DNA of 64,000 nucleotides. Origin: an uncultured Prevotella sp. GTDB lineage: Bacteria > Bacteroidota > Bacteroidia > Bacteroidales > Bacteroidaceae. Shown here piece after piece: positions 24,905 through 34,119 of the stretch. A program made the translations under genes and the position numbers. The DNA is taken from contig CALBLK010000007.1 in NCBI GenBank assembly GCA_937895845.1, positions 1 to 64,000 on the forward strand, read 5' to 3'. The notes beneath the pieces are model-generated. The model saw only the letters and a list, made by a program, of their open reading frames with translations, had not been told where the DNA came from and made no database searches. Each line of letters starts with the position of its first letter. Position 1 is the stretch's first letter.

Positions 24905-26110
24905 ATGAGTTTGCGCTTTTATGAAGACAGGAGAAAGCAAGTGGATGCAGTGATTAACCTATGGCATCGCAGACTTGCGCTGGCTTTGGCCTTTGTCGTG
25001 GCAACCCTGCTTTGCAGCTCGTGCGGCCGGGGGCGTGGCGCTTCGGTCGCCATGCCGCAGGAGGGGGATACATTGCGTTTCGCCTATGCCCGGCTGCTGG
25101 AAGTGGTGCGTTTTGATGACCATACCCAGGTGACCGTGGCAGACCCTTGGAACCGTGGCAGGACGTTGCATACCTACTGGCTGATTTCCAGAAAGGCTGT
25201 TGGACGTGTCCGTGCTGTGCCTGATGGCGTGACTGCCGTCACAATACCGCTGAAACGCGCTATTCCCTTTTCCACCGTGCATGCCAGTCTGATGACGATG
25301 CTGGGATGTACAAAGGCTATTGCGGGCATAGCCGATGTGGCCTATGTGAAACAGCCTGCCATCAGGCGACTGTGCATCGAAAGGAAGATTGCTGATGTGG
25401 GAAGTTCACTTGCTCCTAACACAGAGCTTATTGTTGCAACGAATCCCGATGGACTGCTGCTGTCGCCCTTTGAGAACAGTGGCGGTTATGGCAAGGTGGA
25501 AGAGCTTGGGGTGCCAGTTATTGAATGCGCAGACTATATGGAGGCATCTGCCCTTGGCCGTGCAGAGTGGGTGCGGTTCTATGGGATGCTGTTTGGTGCA
25601 GAGCGACAGGCCGACTCACTGTTCAATGCCGTTGAACAGCACTATCGTAAGTTGCGCGCCATGGCTGCGGCCTCCAAGGGGCGGCCTACGGCCATTGTTG
25701 ACAAGATGACGGGCAACACATGGTACGTACCAGGGGGGCGGAGCACGATGGGAACGCTGCTTGCCGATGCCGGTATAAACTATGTGTTTGCAGACAACGG
25801 TCACAGCGGGAGTTTGCCCCTGTCCTTTGAAACGGTGCTGGAACGTGCCGATAGCGCGACCCTGTGGCTGTTGCGTTATGAAAGTGCAGTGACGCGCCCT
25901 TACACCCTGCGCACCCTGTTGTCGGAACATCGAGGTTATGGGCACATAAAAGCTTTTAATGCGGGACAGTGCTATGGCTGTGACACACGTACAAGCATGG
26001 TGTTTGAAGAAACTCCATTCCGCCCCGACTTGCTGCTGGAAGACTTTGTTGCCATAGCCCATCCCGAGACGCATTTGCACAACAGGTATTTTATAAAACT
26101 CAACCCATGA
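24905..26110 (+). CDS. Periplasmic-binding lipoprotein of a metal-chelate/cobalamin ABC importer
   Basis: A 401-residue lipoprotein: basic start, hydrophobic segment and lipobox CSSC (Cys40). The body matches the BtuF/FecB-type binding fold, with FSTVHASLMTMLGCTKAIAGI in the first lobe, the ELIVATNPDGLLLSPFEN strand, VPVIECADYMEASALGRAEWV, and GGRSTMGTLLADAGINYVF in the second. This class binds haem, siderophores or cobamides. An in-frame GTG at 24866 is an alternative start, but the ATG at 24905 begins the signal peptide. It overlaps the permease gene by four bases. Confidence 0.86.
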   Translation: MSLRFYEDRRKQVDAVINLWHRRLALALAFVVATLLCSSCGRGRGASVAMPQEGDTLRFAYARLLEVVRFDDHTQVTVADPWNRGRTLHTYWLISRKAVGRVRAVPDGVTAVTIPLKRAIPFSTVHASLMTMLGCTKAIAGIADVAYVKQPAIRRLCIERKIADVGSSLAPNTELIVATNPDGLLLSPFENSGGYGKVEELGVPVIECADYMEASALGRAEWVRFYGMLFGAERQADSLFNAVEQHYRKLRAMAAASKGRPTAIVDKMTGNTWYVPGGRSTMGTLLADAGINYVFADNGHSGSLPLSFETVLERADSATLWLLRYESAVTRPYTLRTLLSEHRGYGHIKAFNAGQCYGCDTRTSMVFEETPFRPDLLLEDFVAIAHPETHLHNRYFIKLNP

Positions 26111-27117
26111 GACCCCTTGCCTTTGTTCTTGCCCTGTTAGTACTTGCCGCCATGGTTGCTGCCACGCTGGTCTGCGGCTCGGTAAGCATACCCCTGCCCG
26201 AGGTGCTCCGTGTGTTGACAGGTGGGGAGGCATCAAGGGAAATATGGACATTCATCATCTTGCAATCCCGGTTGCCGCAGGCACTCACGGCCATGCTGTC
26301 TGGGAGCGCGCTTGCCGTCAGCGGACTTCTGCTGCAAACGGCATTTCGCAACCCGCTGGCCGATCCGGCTATCTTTGGCATTAGCGGCGGCTCGGGATTT
26401 GGCGTGGCTCTTGTTATGCTGCTGCTTGGCGGGAGTGTGAGTGTGGCGGGCAGTTCGCTGAGCGGCTTTGCTGCCATTCTGGCCGGCGCTTTTCTTGGGG
26501 CAATGGCGGTTATGGGAATCATTCTGGCCCTTTCGACGGTGGTGCGTGGCGACACAACATTGCTCATTGCCGGCATTATGGTTGGCTATCTCACATCGTC
26601 TGCCATCTCGCTGCTTAACTTTTTTGCAACGGAAGAGGGCGTTAAGTCTTATCTCGTTTGGGGCATGGGCAACTTTGGCGGTGTGTCACTGCGCCAGATG
26701 CCGTTCTTTGCCACCGTGGTGCTTGCGGGACTTACCGGGGCAATACTGCTTGTCAAGCCGCTCAACGCTCTGCTTCTTGGCTCTCATTATGCAGCCAACC
26801 TTGGGGTTCGTGTCCGTCGTCTGCGATTTTTGCTGCTGCTCATCACTGGGGTGCTCACTGCGGTTGTTACGGCCTATTGCGGGCCGGTGGCATTCATCGG
26901 ACTGGCAGTGCCCCACATTGCGCGATTGTTTTTCCCGACAGACAACCAGCAGGTTCTTGTCCCTGCAACCATCTTTTTGGGTGGGATAGTCGCACTTTTC
27001 TGCAGTTTGGTTTGCGTGCTTCCGGGGAGTATGGGCACGCTTCCCATCAATGCCATTACTCCTTTGGTGGGTGCACCTGTCATCATCAGGTTTCTTGTGG
27101 TCAGACATCGGACTTGA
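26107..27117 (+). CDS. FecCD/BtuC-type ABC transporter permease
   Basis: A 336-residue permease with about ten hydrophobic segments. Signature pieces are ILQSRLPQALTAMLSGSALAVSG, LLLQTAFRNPLADPAIFGISGG near the first third, and GPVAFIGLAVPHIARLF towards the C-terminus, which is the coupling loop to the ATPase. It overlaps the binding-protein gene (ATGA). The usual third gene, the ATPase, is missing: the next gene is fbp on the other strand, so the ATPase must be encoded elsewhere. Confidence 0.92.
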   Translation: MRPLAFVLALLVLAAMVAATLVCGSVSIPLPEVLRVLTGGEASREIWTFIILQSRLPQALTAMLSGSALAVSGLLLQTAFRNPLADPAIFGISGGSGFGVALVMLLLGGSVSVAGSSLSGFAAILAGAFLGAMAVMGIILALSTVVRGDTTLLIAGIMVGYLTSSAISLLNFFATEEGVKSYLVWGMGNFGGVSLRQMPFFATVVLAGLTGAILLVKPLNALLLGSHYAANLGVRVRRLRFLLLLITGVLTAVVTAYCGPVAFIGLAVPHIARLFFPTDNQQVLVPATIFLGGIVALFCSLVCVLPGSMGTLPINAITPLVGAPVIIRFLVVRHRT

Positions 27118-27134
27118 GCAGTAGCGGCAGTCTG

Positions 27135-29120
27135 TCAGTTGCCTTCCTTGATGATGCCATGGCGGTAGGCGTAGAGCAGTTCTTTGAGGTCGGCCACCTG
27201 TGCGCGCAGTTCCTTGCCCATGTCTGTGTCGGCCACTAACATGCGGTGGGCCGACATTTCAACGATCTGTGTAGTGCTCTTGATGTCAATTCCACGCTCA
27301 ATGGCATCGCGTGCACTTGTGAACGGCTCATGCTGGACAAGCTGAAACCCACGACTGTGGTAAACCAATGTATAGCCGGCAATGCCCGTCTCATTGTGGT
27401 AGGCCTCGCTGAACCCCCCGTCAATTACCATCAGCTTGCCACCGGCCTTGATGGGGTTCTCACCCCGCGAGGCGTGCACAGGCACATGGCCGTTGATGAT
27501 GTGGCGGTTGGCACCGTCAATGCCGAATGCGTCAAGTATGCGGTCGCACACCTCCTCGCTGTCGCGCAACTTGAAATAGTTGCCTTTCTCTTCCTTGTAA
27601 GTCTCTTTGTCGGTAAGAAAATAGCGTTCAAAGGTGGCCATCTTTGATTTGTCGAACAGCGGGCTGTCCTTGCCACACCATAGGTAGAGAAAATAGTCAA
27701 TGGCAAACAGGCGCTCCTTTGCCTCAGTGTCGTTTTCAAAAGCTGACCGGATGGTCTGTCCGATATGCTGCATCAGTGGCTTGCCACTGAACTCCTGATT
27801 GTTAAATAGCCTGACTTTCTTGAGCGTTCCATCTGCATTGAGCGGGATGGAGGCATGGAAGAGCAGGTTGCTGTTGCAGATGGTGTACATACAGCCATGG
27901 CTAAGCAAGGCGCGGATGTGTTTGTGGAGCTTTTCGCTGACAGCAAACGAATGGTGCAGCCTGTCCATCAGCCGATGCTCTTCGGGTGTCAGTGTGCATG
28001 GCGAGTTGGGGTCTACTGTTGGGAACAGGCGGGAACTCATGGCGTACTCCTTGCCGTTGATTGTGCATACGCCACGTTTGTAGTCAATATGTTCCAAAAG
28101 GCAGCGGTCTGCCATCTCCCACTCCGGGTGCCGCTTGAAAATCTCGGCCTCTTTCTTAAACTGGATGATGCTGATGGCCTTGTGCATCCGGGCTGTGAGC
28201 AGCCTGGTCTTGTCGTCCATGTTCGTGTCGTGTAGCAGTATGGGCATGAACTCAGTGCAGGGGTCGTCGGCATAGGTCTCCATGGCAAATGTGGCAAGAG
28301 GCACCAGGTTGATGCCATAGCCCTCCTCGAGGGTGGCCATGTTGGCATAGCGTAATGAGAGTCGCAAGACATTGCATATACAGGCATCGTTTCCGGCACA
28401 GGCACCCATCCAAAGCACATCGTGGTTGCCCCACTGGATGTCCCAGCTGTGGTAATTGAGCATGGCATCCATAATGATGTGGGCGCCGGGGCCGCGGTCG
28501 TAGATGTCGCCTAAGATGTGCAGCTGGTCAATGGCCAGGCGCTGGATAACATGGCACAAGGCGATGATAAAATCATCGGCGCGACCTGTGCTGATAATCG
28601 TGTCGACAATCACATTGACGTAGGCCATCTTGTTCGAATCTTCGATGCGCTCATGGAGCAACTCTTCTATGATATAGCTGAAGTCGGAGGGGAGCGACTT
28701 GCGCACTTTGGAGCGGGTGTACTTGCTGCTCACATCGCGGCATACCTTGACCAACTGGTGGATGGTGATGTGGTACCAGTCGCTGATGTCGTGTTCTGAA
28801 GCCTTGATGAGTTCAAGTTTCTGCTCCGGGTAGTAGATAAGTGTGCAAATTTCGCGAATGTCAGTCTCGCGAATCTCGTTGCCAAACAATTCGACAACCT
28901 TGCGCTTGATGTTGCCAGAGGCATTTTTCAGTATGTGCTGGAAAGCCTCACTCTCGCCATGAATGTCGGCCAGGAAGTGCTCTGTGCCCTTGGGGAGGTT
29001 CATGATGGCCTCAAGGTTGATAATCTCTGTGCTTGCTGCTGCTACGGTTGGAAACGTCTGAGACAGCAGGGTCAGATAGTGTCTGTTGGCTTCAATGTCA
29101 GCCGGGTGGATTTGCGTCAT
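27135..29120 (-). CDS. fbp: Fructose-1,6-bisphosphatase, class 3
   Basis: The 661-residue enzyme hydrolyses fructose-1,6-bisphosphate in gluconeogenesis. It belongs to the class III (Bacillus Fbp-like) metallophosphoesterase group: metal-binding blocks ADIHGE (Asp52, His54), GDIYDRGP (about 204-211) and GNHD (231-234) are present. The length is normal for the class. The ATG at 29120 is used; the longer open frame upstream belongs to the preceding gene, with which it overlaps by four bases. Confidence 0.94.
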   Translation of the reverse strand: MTQIHPADIEANRHYLTLLSQTFPTVAAASTEIINLEAIMNLPKGTEHFLADIHGESEAFQHILKNASGNIKRKVVELFGNEIRETDIREICTLIYYPEQKLELIKASEHDISDWYHITIHQLVKVCRDVSSKYTRSKVRKSLPSDFSYIIEELLHERIEDSNKMAYVNVIVDTIISTGRADDFIIALCHVIQRLAIDQLHILGDIYDRGPGAHIIMDAMLNYHSWDIQWGNHDVLWMGACAGNDACICNVLRLSLRYANMATLEEGYGINLVPLATFAMETYADDPCTEFMPILLHDTNMDDKTRLLTARMHKAISIIQFKKEAEIFKRHPEWEMADRCLLEHIDYKRGVCTINGKEYAMSSRLFPTVDPNSPCTLTPEEHRLMDRLHHSFAVSEKLHKHIRALLSHGCMYTICNSNLLFHASIPLNADGTLKKVRLFNNQEFSGKPLMQHIGQTIRSAFENDTEAKERLFAIDYFLYLWCGKDSPLFDKSKMATFERYFLTDKETYKEEKGNYFKLRDSEEVCDRILDAFGIDGANRHIINGHVPVHASRGENPIKAGGKLMVIDGGFSEAYHNETGIAGYTLVYHSRGFQLVQHEPFTSARDAIERGIDIKSTTQIVEMSAHRMLVADTDMGKELRAQVADLKELLYAYRHGIIKEGN

Positions 29121-30226
29121 ACCGCTAAGTGGTGTTTGATGGTTCTTATGATTTTCTTGGAGAGGCGGTTCTGGCAAGGCTTGATTGGCATCAGTCCCTG
29201 GTCGAGGGCTGTGAGCGTGCCTGTTGCCTGAAGCAGACCGCCGAGAGGCTTGTACAGTTGGTTGTCTCGGAGGTACTCGGCAAGTTTGTCCTCTTCTAAC
29301 AATGCCTGCCTGACCGAACACGAAAAGTCAACAATCTGCCGCAATGTGATATGGCCCTTCTCCGCCTGTCTGACAAGGCTCTTGATATAAATAGTCATTG
29401 ATTTGTTATTGGCTGGCGGGGTAGGGGGAAGCACCTCTTGGCGGTGATGGCGCGGATTCCGTTTTGCCGGAACATAGCATGGGTAGCTTGCCGGTGTTAG
29501 CATTGGCGGGTTCAGGCGGAGGACTCCTGCACCAGATTTTACATACTCATAGATGTGCTCTTGCCAGGCATACATCATCAATTGCCGCCATGCGGAGCCG
29601 TTCAGCTGATGGCAGGCAGACTGAGCTTCGCTGTCTACCCATCTGCTGTCTCTCGTTGTACCGGCCTTGATGAGGGTTACAAGGGCTTGCCGCGTGGCGG
29701 CAGACATCATGGCAAATGTGTCGCTGTCAAGCACTTTCTGATAGATGGCACTTAGCTGTTGGCAAGCCTCAATGGGGGTGATGGAAGAGGTGACCAGGGG
29801 GTTGTAGACCACCTCGATGCGTGGTGTCCAGCCCAGCTTCTTCAAGGCAGAGCACTCCATCGCGCCATTACAGACAGTGGCATAGGCATGGGTTACCACC
29901 CATCTCTGGTAAATCAGCAGTTGGGGTAGTTTCTCTTTCCAATAGTGTGTGCGGATGACCCATGGCTCAAGCTGGCCATGGGGGGTGTAGACATATCTTG
30001 TTTTGTGACGAAGGGCAAGGAAAGCGGCTGCGCCAATACTGTATTTCCATGCGCCATGCAGATGGACAATGTCAGGCGAAAACGTTGCCAGCGTCTTCCT
30101 ATAGGCTGCCAGCGATGAGACTACCACCACCTCTGTGTTGCCGGCGGAAGGCAGATTCTCCCTCATCATGTCCACATAGGTGGTAATCATAGGGTTAGAT
30201 GTAGGGTTGAAAAGGAGTATTCTCAT
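29117..30226 (-). CDS. Glycosyltransferase-like protein with GT-B acceptor half and atypical C-terminus
   Basis: The first about 160 residues read as the N-terminal Rossmann domain of a GT-B (GT4-like) enzyme: FSPDIVHLHGAWKYS (about 49-63), YVYTPHGQLEPWV (about 78-90) and GWTPRIEVVYNPL. The expected C-terminal nucleotide-sugar-binding half, with its EGFG-type loop and E(x7)E pattern, is absent. Instead residues 190-369 are helical with a proline-rich patch near 265-275 and no recognised domain. It may be inactive, regulatory or a degenerate transferase. It overlaps fbp by four bases. Confidence 0.7.
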   Translation of the reverse strand: MRILLFNPTSNPMITTYVDMMRENLPSAGNTEVVVVSSLAAYRKTLATFSPDIVHLHGAWKYSIGAAAFLALRHKTRYVYTPHGQLEPWVIRTHYWKEKLPQLLIYQRWVVTHAYATVCNGAMECSALKKLGWTPRIEVVYNPLVTSSITPIEACQQLSAIYQKVLDSDTFAMMSAATRQALVTLIKAGTTRDSRWVDSEAQSACHQLNGSAWRQLMMYAWQEHIYEYVKSGAGVLRLNPPMLTPASYPCYVPAKRNPRHHRQEVLPPTPPANNKSMTIYIKSLVRQAEKGHITLRQIVDFSCSVRQALLEEDKLAEYLRDNQLYKPLGGLLQATGTLTALDQGLMPIKPCQNRLSKKIIRTIKHHLAV

Positions 30227-30267
30227 AATTCCTTTTTAACTTGATGACATACCTAATGTTGTTGGTG

Positions 30268-30275
30268 CAAAGTTA
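30268..30275 (-). promoter_or_regulatory. -7 promoter element for the glycosyltransferase-fbp pair
   Basis: TAACTTTG on the minus strand, about 41 bases before the ATG at 30226. No good -33 seen at the expected distance. Confidence 0.5.
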
Positions 30276-30354
30276 CGTTTTTTCTGTTAATAACACTTTG
30301 CAATGGCGGAAAATCATATAATGTTTGCCCAAATAAAGCCCAAATAAAGCCTGT

Positions 30355-31488
30355 CTATTTGCGTATAAAGTCTGCTTTGTTGGCCAGCATATAGCAAAGT
30401 CTGTTGTACACAGACATCCACACATCTGCCAGTTCGATGACCGGTGCTTTCCATAGTGGCAGCTTCTCGCCGAATGTCCTTAAAGCCCGACGGGCTATGA
30501 GCAGGCGCAAGACCAGTGTCAGCGTGAAGCAGGTAAGTGCGGCTGCCAGCAGAATGTATTGGCTGATGCAGATTGCATAGATGGCTGTTGCTGTCTGCAA
30601 TGCATAGTTGGTATAGAGCAATGTGGCATCAAGGGTATTGGTGAGCGAGTGGACGGTATGGTGGCGGAGATGCTTTCTCGTCTCAATCTGAGAGATAAGG
30701 TTCTCGTGAAGTGCTTTTCCTGAGGACTGTAACTGGAGAATGGTCGCTGTGGGGGAAAGAACTGTCGCAATGCGGTTGTCCTGCCCGTATTCGTTGACCA
30801 TAAAGTCATACTCGCCCCGAATGTATTTCAAGTTCTTCAGGAAGCCATTGTGTTGCAAGAAAACCTGCTTTCTGAGCAGAAGATTACCGCCAACATAGCC
30901 ATATATCCATTTGCCTTGGGCAGACCTTAGGTCGGCGCACAGTGTGGAAAAATAGTGAAAGCGATTGATGCAGGAAGGTGTGCGCAAGGATGTGTAACCC
31001 AAGACAATGTCTGTTTCTGGTGTGCAGGCGGAGGCCATTTCGTCCAACCAGTGTCGGCTGCAAGGTTGACAGTTACCATTGGTAAACACAACCCAATCAT
31101 GTTTGGCGGCTTTCACGCCGACTGTCAAGGCCAGTTTGCGTCTGCTGACATAGTGGCTTGATGCAGGAATGAAGGTGACATAGAGATGTGGGTGCTCTTG
31201 TGACAGGCGTTTCAGCACATCTTCAGTGTCATCAGTCGATGCCTCGTTGACTACTATCACTTCATAGCCAGGTGCATATTCCTGGCTAAGAATGGATGGA
31301 AGGTTGGCTTCCAACTCTTTGGCTTGGTTGTGAACAGCTATTACGACCGAAAGTGGGGGCTTGGAACCTGTAGCACTGTCCGGCCGCTTTCGTTGGATGG
31401 GTAACCGCCACAGCTTGTTGCAAAACGGTGTCGCTATTGCAAAGACAGCCATCAGACAGCAAAATTCAATGATATGAACGTCAAACAC
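30355..31488 (-). CDS. Membrane-bound family 2 glycosyltransferase
   Basis: A 377-residue GT2-like protein: an N-terminal membrane helix (about 5-24), a GT-A domain (about 45-270) with PPLSVVIAVHNQAKELEANLPSIL, and two or more C-terminal membrane helices (about 290-330). The usual DxD metal-binding motif at the end of the first half reads NGN (137-139), which is unexpected for an active transferase. It begins eight bases after lysA and is probably co-transcribed. The function may be in surface glycan synthesis. Confidence 0.82.
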   Translation of the reverse strand: MFDVHIIEFCCLMAVFAIATPFCNKLWRLPIQRKRPDSATGSKPPLSVVIAVHNQAKELEANLPSILSQEYAPGYEVIVVNEASTDDTEDVLKRLSQEHPHLYVTFIPASSHYVSRRKLALTVGVKAAKHDWVVFTNGNCQPCSRHWLDEMASACTPETDIVLGYTSLRTPSCINRFHYFSTLCADLRSAQGKWIYGYVGGNLLLRKQVFLQHNGFLKNLKYIRGEYDFMVNEYGQDNRIATVLSPTATILQLQSSGKALHENLISQIETRKHLRHHTVHSLTNTLDATLLYTNYALQTATAIYAICISQYILLAAALTCFTLTLVLRLLIARRALRTFGEKLPLWKAPVIELADVWMSVYNRLCYMLANKADFIRK

Positions 31489-31496
31489 GGTTGTTT

Positions 31497-32663
31497 CTAT
31501 TTTGATCCTAACTCTTCAGTTGTGTATCCCTTGGGCAGCTCACGGCAGTTGTAGTGTGAGGCCATTATCTCTCCATAGGCTCCGGCGGAACGGATGGCAA
31601 GCAAGTCTCCACGCTGTGTCTTGTTGAGGTCTGTGTGTTTGGCAAAGACATCGCTTGACTCACAGATGGGGCCAACAATGTCGTAAGTTTCCAGTGGCAG
31701 CTCGCTGGTGATGTTCTCAATCTTGTGGCAGGCCTGGTAGAGTGCCGGGCGGATAAGGTCTGTCATCCCGGCATCGACAATGGCAAACTGCTTGGCCAAA
31801 CCTTGCTTGATGTAAAGGACACGGGTTATCAGCGAACCGCATTGGGCTACAACAGCGCGGCCCAACTCAAAGTGCAGCTTTTGGCCGGGAAGCAGTTTCA
31901 GATACTTTGTATAGGTGCCGAAATAGTTTTTGAAATCGGGGATGGGCACCCTGTCAGGATGTTGGTAGTCAACGCCTAAGCCTCCACCAACATTGATATT
32001 TTCAATGCGGATGTGCAGGCGAACAAGTTTGTCCTGAAGTTCGTTGATTCTGTTGCACAATGCTTCGAAGTCTCCCATGTCAAGGATTTGGGAGCCTATG
32101 TGAAAATGAAGACCTGTACAGGCCACATTCGGCAGGGCCCTGGCCTTTCGCAGCACATGCTCCATGTTTTCCATGGCTATGCCAAACTTGTTCTCTGCCA
32201 GGCCAGTGGTAATGCCGGCATGAGTGTGGGCGCCCACGTCTGGATTGATTCGGAAGGCAATTCTGGCTATTTTACCCTGTCGGGCTGCAAGTTGGTTGAT
32301 GACATCAAGTTCAGCCTCGCTCTCGACATTAAAACAGAAAATGTCTTTTTTAAGGCCGAGCTCTATTTCCCAGTCACTTTTTCCAACGCCGGCAAAGACA
32401 ATGCCCGATGCAGGAAACCCTGCGTTAATGGCTGCCTCTATCTCGCCTCCGCTTACACAGTCGGCCCCTAAGCCAGCTTCACGAATAATCTGCAACACTT
32501 TGGGGTTGGCATTGGCCTTTACTGCATAATGAACAATATAATTGGGATGTTTTTGTGTCTCTTGCTTCAGTTCTCGCAGTGTGTGGCGGAGCAACTGGGT
32601 GTCATAATAATAAAAAGGTGTCTTGATGTATTGAAACCCTTCTGTTGGAAATATCCCTTTCAT
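31497..32663 (-). CDS. lysA: Diaminopimelate decarboxylase
   Basis: LysA makes lysine from meso-diaminopimelate, the last step of the pathway. This 388-residue PLP enzyme has the Schiff-base lysine in HYAVKANANP (Lys49), the GLHFHIGSQ block, the glycine-rich GGGLGVDY loop and the active-site CESSDVF. lysC lies upstream (119-base gap), and dapA is elsewhere in the window at 55.3 kb. Confidence 0.96.
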   Translation of the reverse strand: MKGIFPTEGFQYIKTPFYYYDTQLLRHTLRELKQETQKHPNYIVHYAVKANANPKVLQIIREAGLGADCVSGGEIEAAINAGFPASGIVFAGVGKSDWEIELGLKKDIFCFNVESEAELDVINQLAARQGKIARIAFRINPDVGAHTHAGITTGLAENKFGIAMENMEHVLRKARALPNVACTGLHFHIGSQILDMGDFEALCNRINELQDKLVRLHIRIENINVGGGLGVDYQHPDRVPIPDFKNYFGTYTKYLKLLPGQKLHFELGRAVVAQCGSLITRVLYIKQGLAKQFAIVDAGMTDLIRPALYQACHKIENITSELPLETYDIVGPICESSDVFAKHTDLNKTQRGDLLAIRSAGAYGEIMASHYNCRELPKGYTTEELGSK

Positions 32664-32782
32664 TTTTTATCTTATAAGTCTACTGTGCGCTTTCCTGAAG
32701 TGCGCCCCCCCTTTTGCCACCCATCTGGCGATGGCCGCCAAAAGGTGGAAATGATGGATTGTGAGTTGTGCTGTTGTCTCGG

Positions 32783-34099
32783 TCAGTTAAAAAGCGTGTC
32801 ACTGAGTCGTTGAAGTGCCTCCTTCTTGTCGCTCTCCTTGATCAGAAATGAAATGTTGTAGTTCGACCCACCGTAAGAGATCATGCGGATGGGAATGTTC
32901 TTGAGTGCCTCTGTTGTCAGAGCCTCAAAACCTACGTTACTCCAGTCAAGGTCGCCCACGATGCAGATGATGCACATATCCTTGTCCACTGTGACTGTGC
33001 CATATTTCTTTAGCTCGTCAACAATGTCATCAAGGTGGTTGTCATTGTCAATGCTCATGGACACACCCACCTCAGAGGTGCATACCATGTCAATGGCAGT
33101 CTGGTTGCTTTCGAATATTTCAAAGACTTTGCGCAGGAAACCTGTGGCCAGTAACATTCTGCTACTTTTTATCTTAATAGCAGTGATATTGTCTTTGGCA
33201 GCGACGGCCTTGATTTTTCCACGCTCGGTGGCGTTGCTTATGGTCGTGCCCTCGGCTGACGGGTCCATTGTGTTGAGCAGTCTCACCGGTATGTTCGCAT
33301 ATTTGGCTGGCTGCACGCAGGTTGGGTGAAGAATTTTTGCACCAAAATAGGCCAACTCTGCGGCCTCCTCAAAAAGGAGCTGGTGTACGGGTGCAGTCTT
33401 TTCAACAACGCGAGGGTCATTATTGTGCATACCGTCAATGTCTGTCCATATCTGTATTTCCTCAGCATTTATGGCCGCACCGACAAGGGAGGCTGTATAG
33501 TCACTTCCGCCACGTTGCAGATTGTCAATCTCACCGTAGGCGTTTAGGCAGATGAAACCTTGGGTGATATACACCTGCGCACCTTCGTTCTCCTTGAGTA
33601 TTGCGCTCAGTTTTTCTTTGATGTACCGTGGGTCGGGTTCGGCGTTCTTGTCTGTACGCATAAAGTCAAGCGCTGACAGCAAGGCGACCTTGACGCCTTG
33701 CTCTTTCATATAGTTGGCCACCATATTGGTGCTCATAATCTCACCCTGTGCAACGATGCTCTTCTCCTCGAAGCTGGTGAACAGCTCTTTGGTGAACGAG
33801 CGGAGGTAGTCAAAGACGCTTTGCAGGAATTCGCGTGTCTTGTCCTGCCATTCTTTTGTGGAATAGAGAACTTTTACATGTTCCATGTATTGTGATTCAA
33901 GGCGGTTGATTATCTCGTTGGCCCCATCTGGATTTTTCTTGTACAGGTAGTTTGAGATGTCAACAAGAGCGTTTGTCGTTCCAGACATGGCTGATAGGAC
34001 AACAAATACAGGCTCGCCTGAGGATGTCACTAACTTTGTCACTTCTTTCATGCGGTCTGGTGTTCCCACCGAGGTGCCGCCAAATTTCATAACTTTCAT
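32783..34099 (-). CDS. lysC: Aspartate kinase (monofunctional)
   Basis: LysC phosphorylates aspartate at the start of the lysine, threonine and methionine pathways. The 438 residues have the kinase signature KFGGTS (4-9) and the GRGGSDYTAS-like block LQRGGSDYTASL, then two ACT domains (about 300-438) that would mediate feedback control. There is no homoserine dehydrogenase fusion. It follows ftsE by 20 bases. Confidence 0.95.
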   Translation of the reverse strand: MKVMKFGGTSVGTPDRMKEVTKLVTSSGEPVFVVLSAMSGTTNALVDISNYLYKKNPDGANEIINRLESQYMEHVKVLYSTKEWQDKTREFLQSVFDYLRSFTKELFTSFEEKSIVAQGEIMSTNMVANYMKEQGVKVALLSALDFMRTDKNAEPDPRYIKEKLSAILKENEGAQVYITQGFICLNAYGEIDNLQRGGSDYTASLVGAAINAEEIQIWTDIDGMHNNDPRVVEKTAPVHQLLFEEAAELAYFGAKILHPTCVQPAKYANIPVRLLNTMDPSAEGTTISNATERGKIKAVAAKDNITAIKIKSSRMLLATGFLRKVFEIFESNQTAIDMVCTSEVGVSMSIDNDNHLDDIVDELKKYGTVTVDKDMCIICIVGDLDWSNVGFEALTTEALKNIPIRMISYGGSNYNISFLIKESDKKEALQRLSDTLFN

Positions 34100-34119
34100 A
34101 TCTTTTGTCTTTTTCGTGT

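Noticed and set aside
32664..32782. Terminator between lysC and lysA
   Set aside because: Only an imperfect pairing (CCTTTTG with CAAAAGG) with mismatches and no U-run could be drawn, so I left it out.
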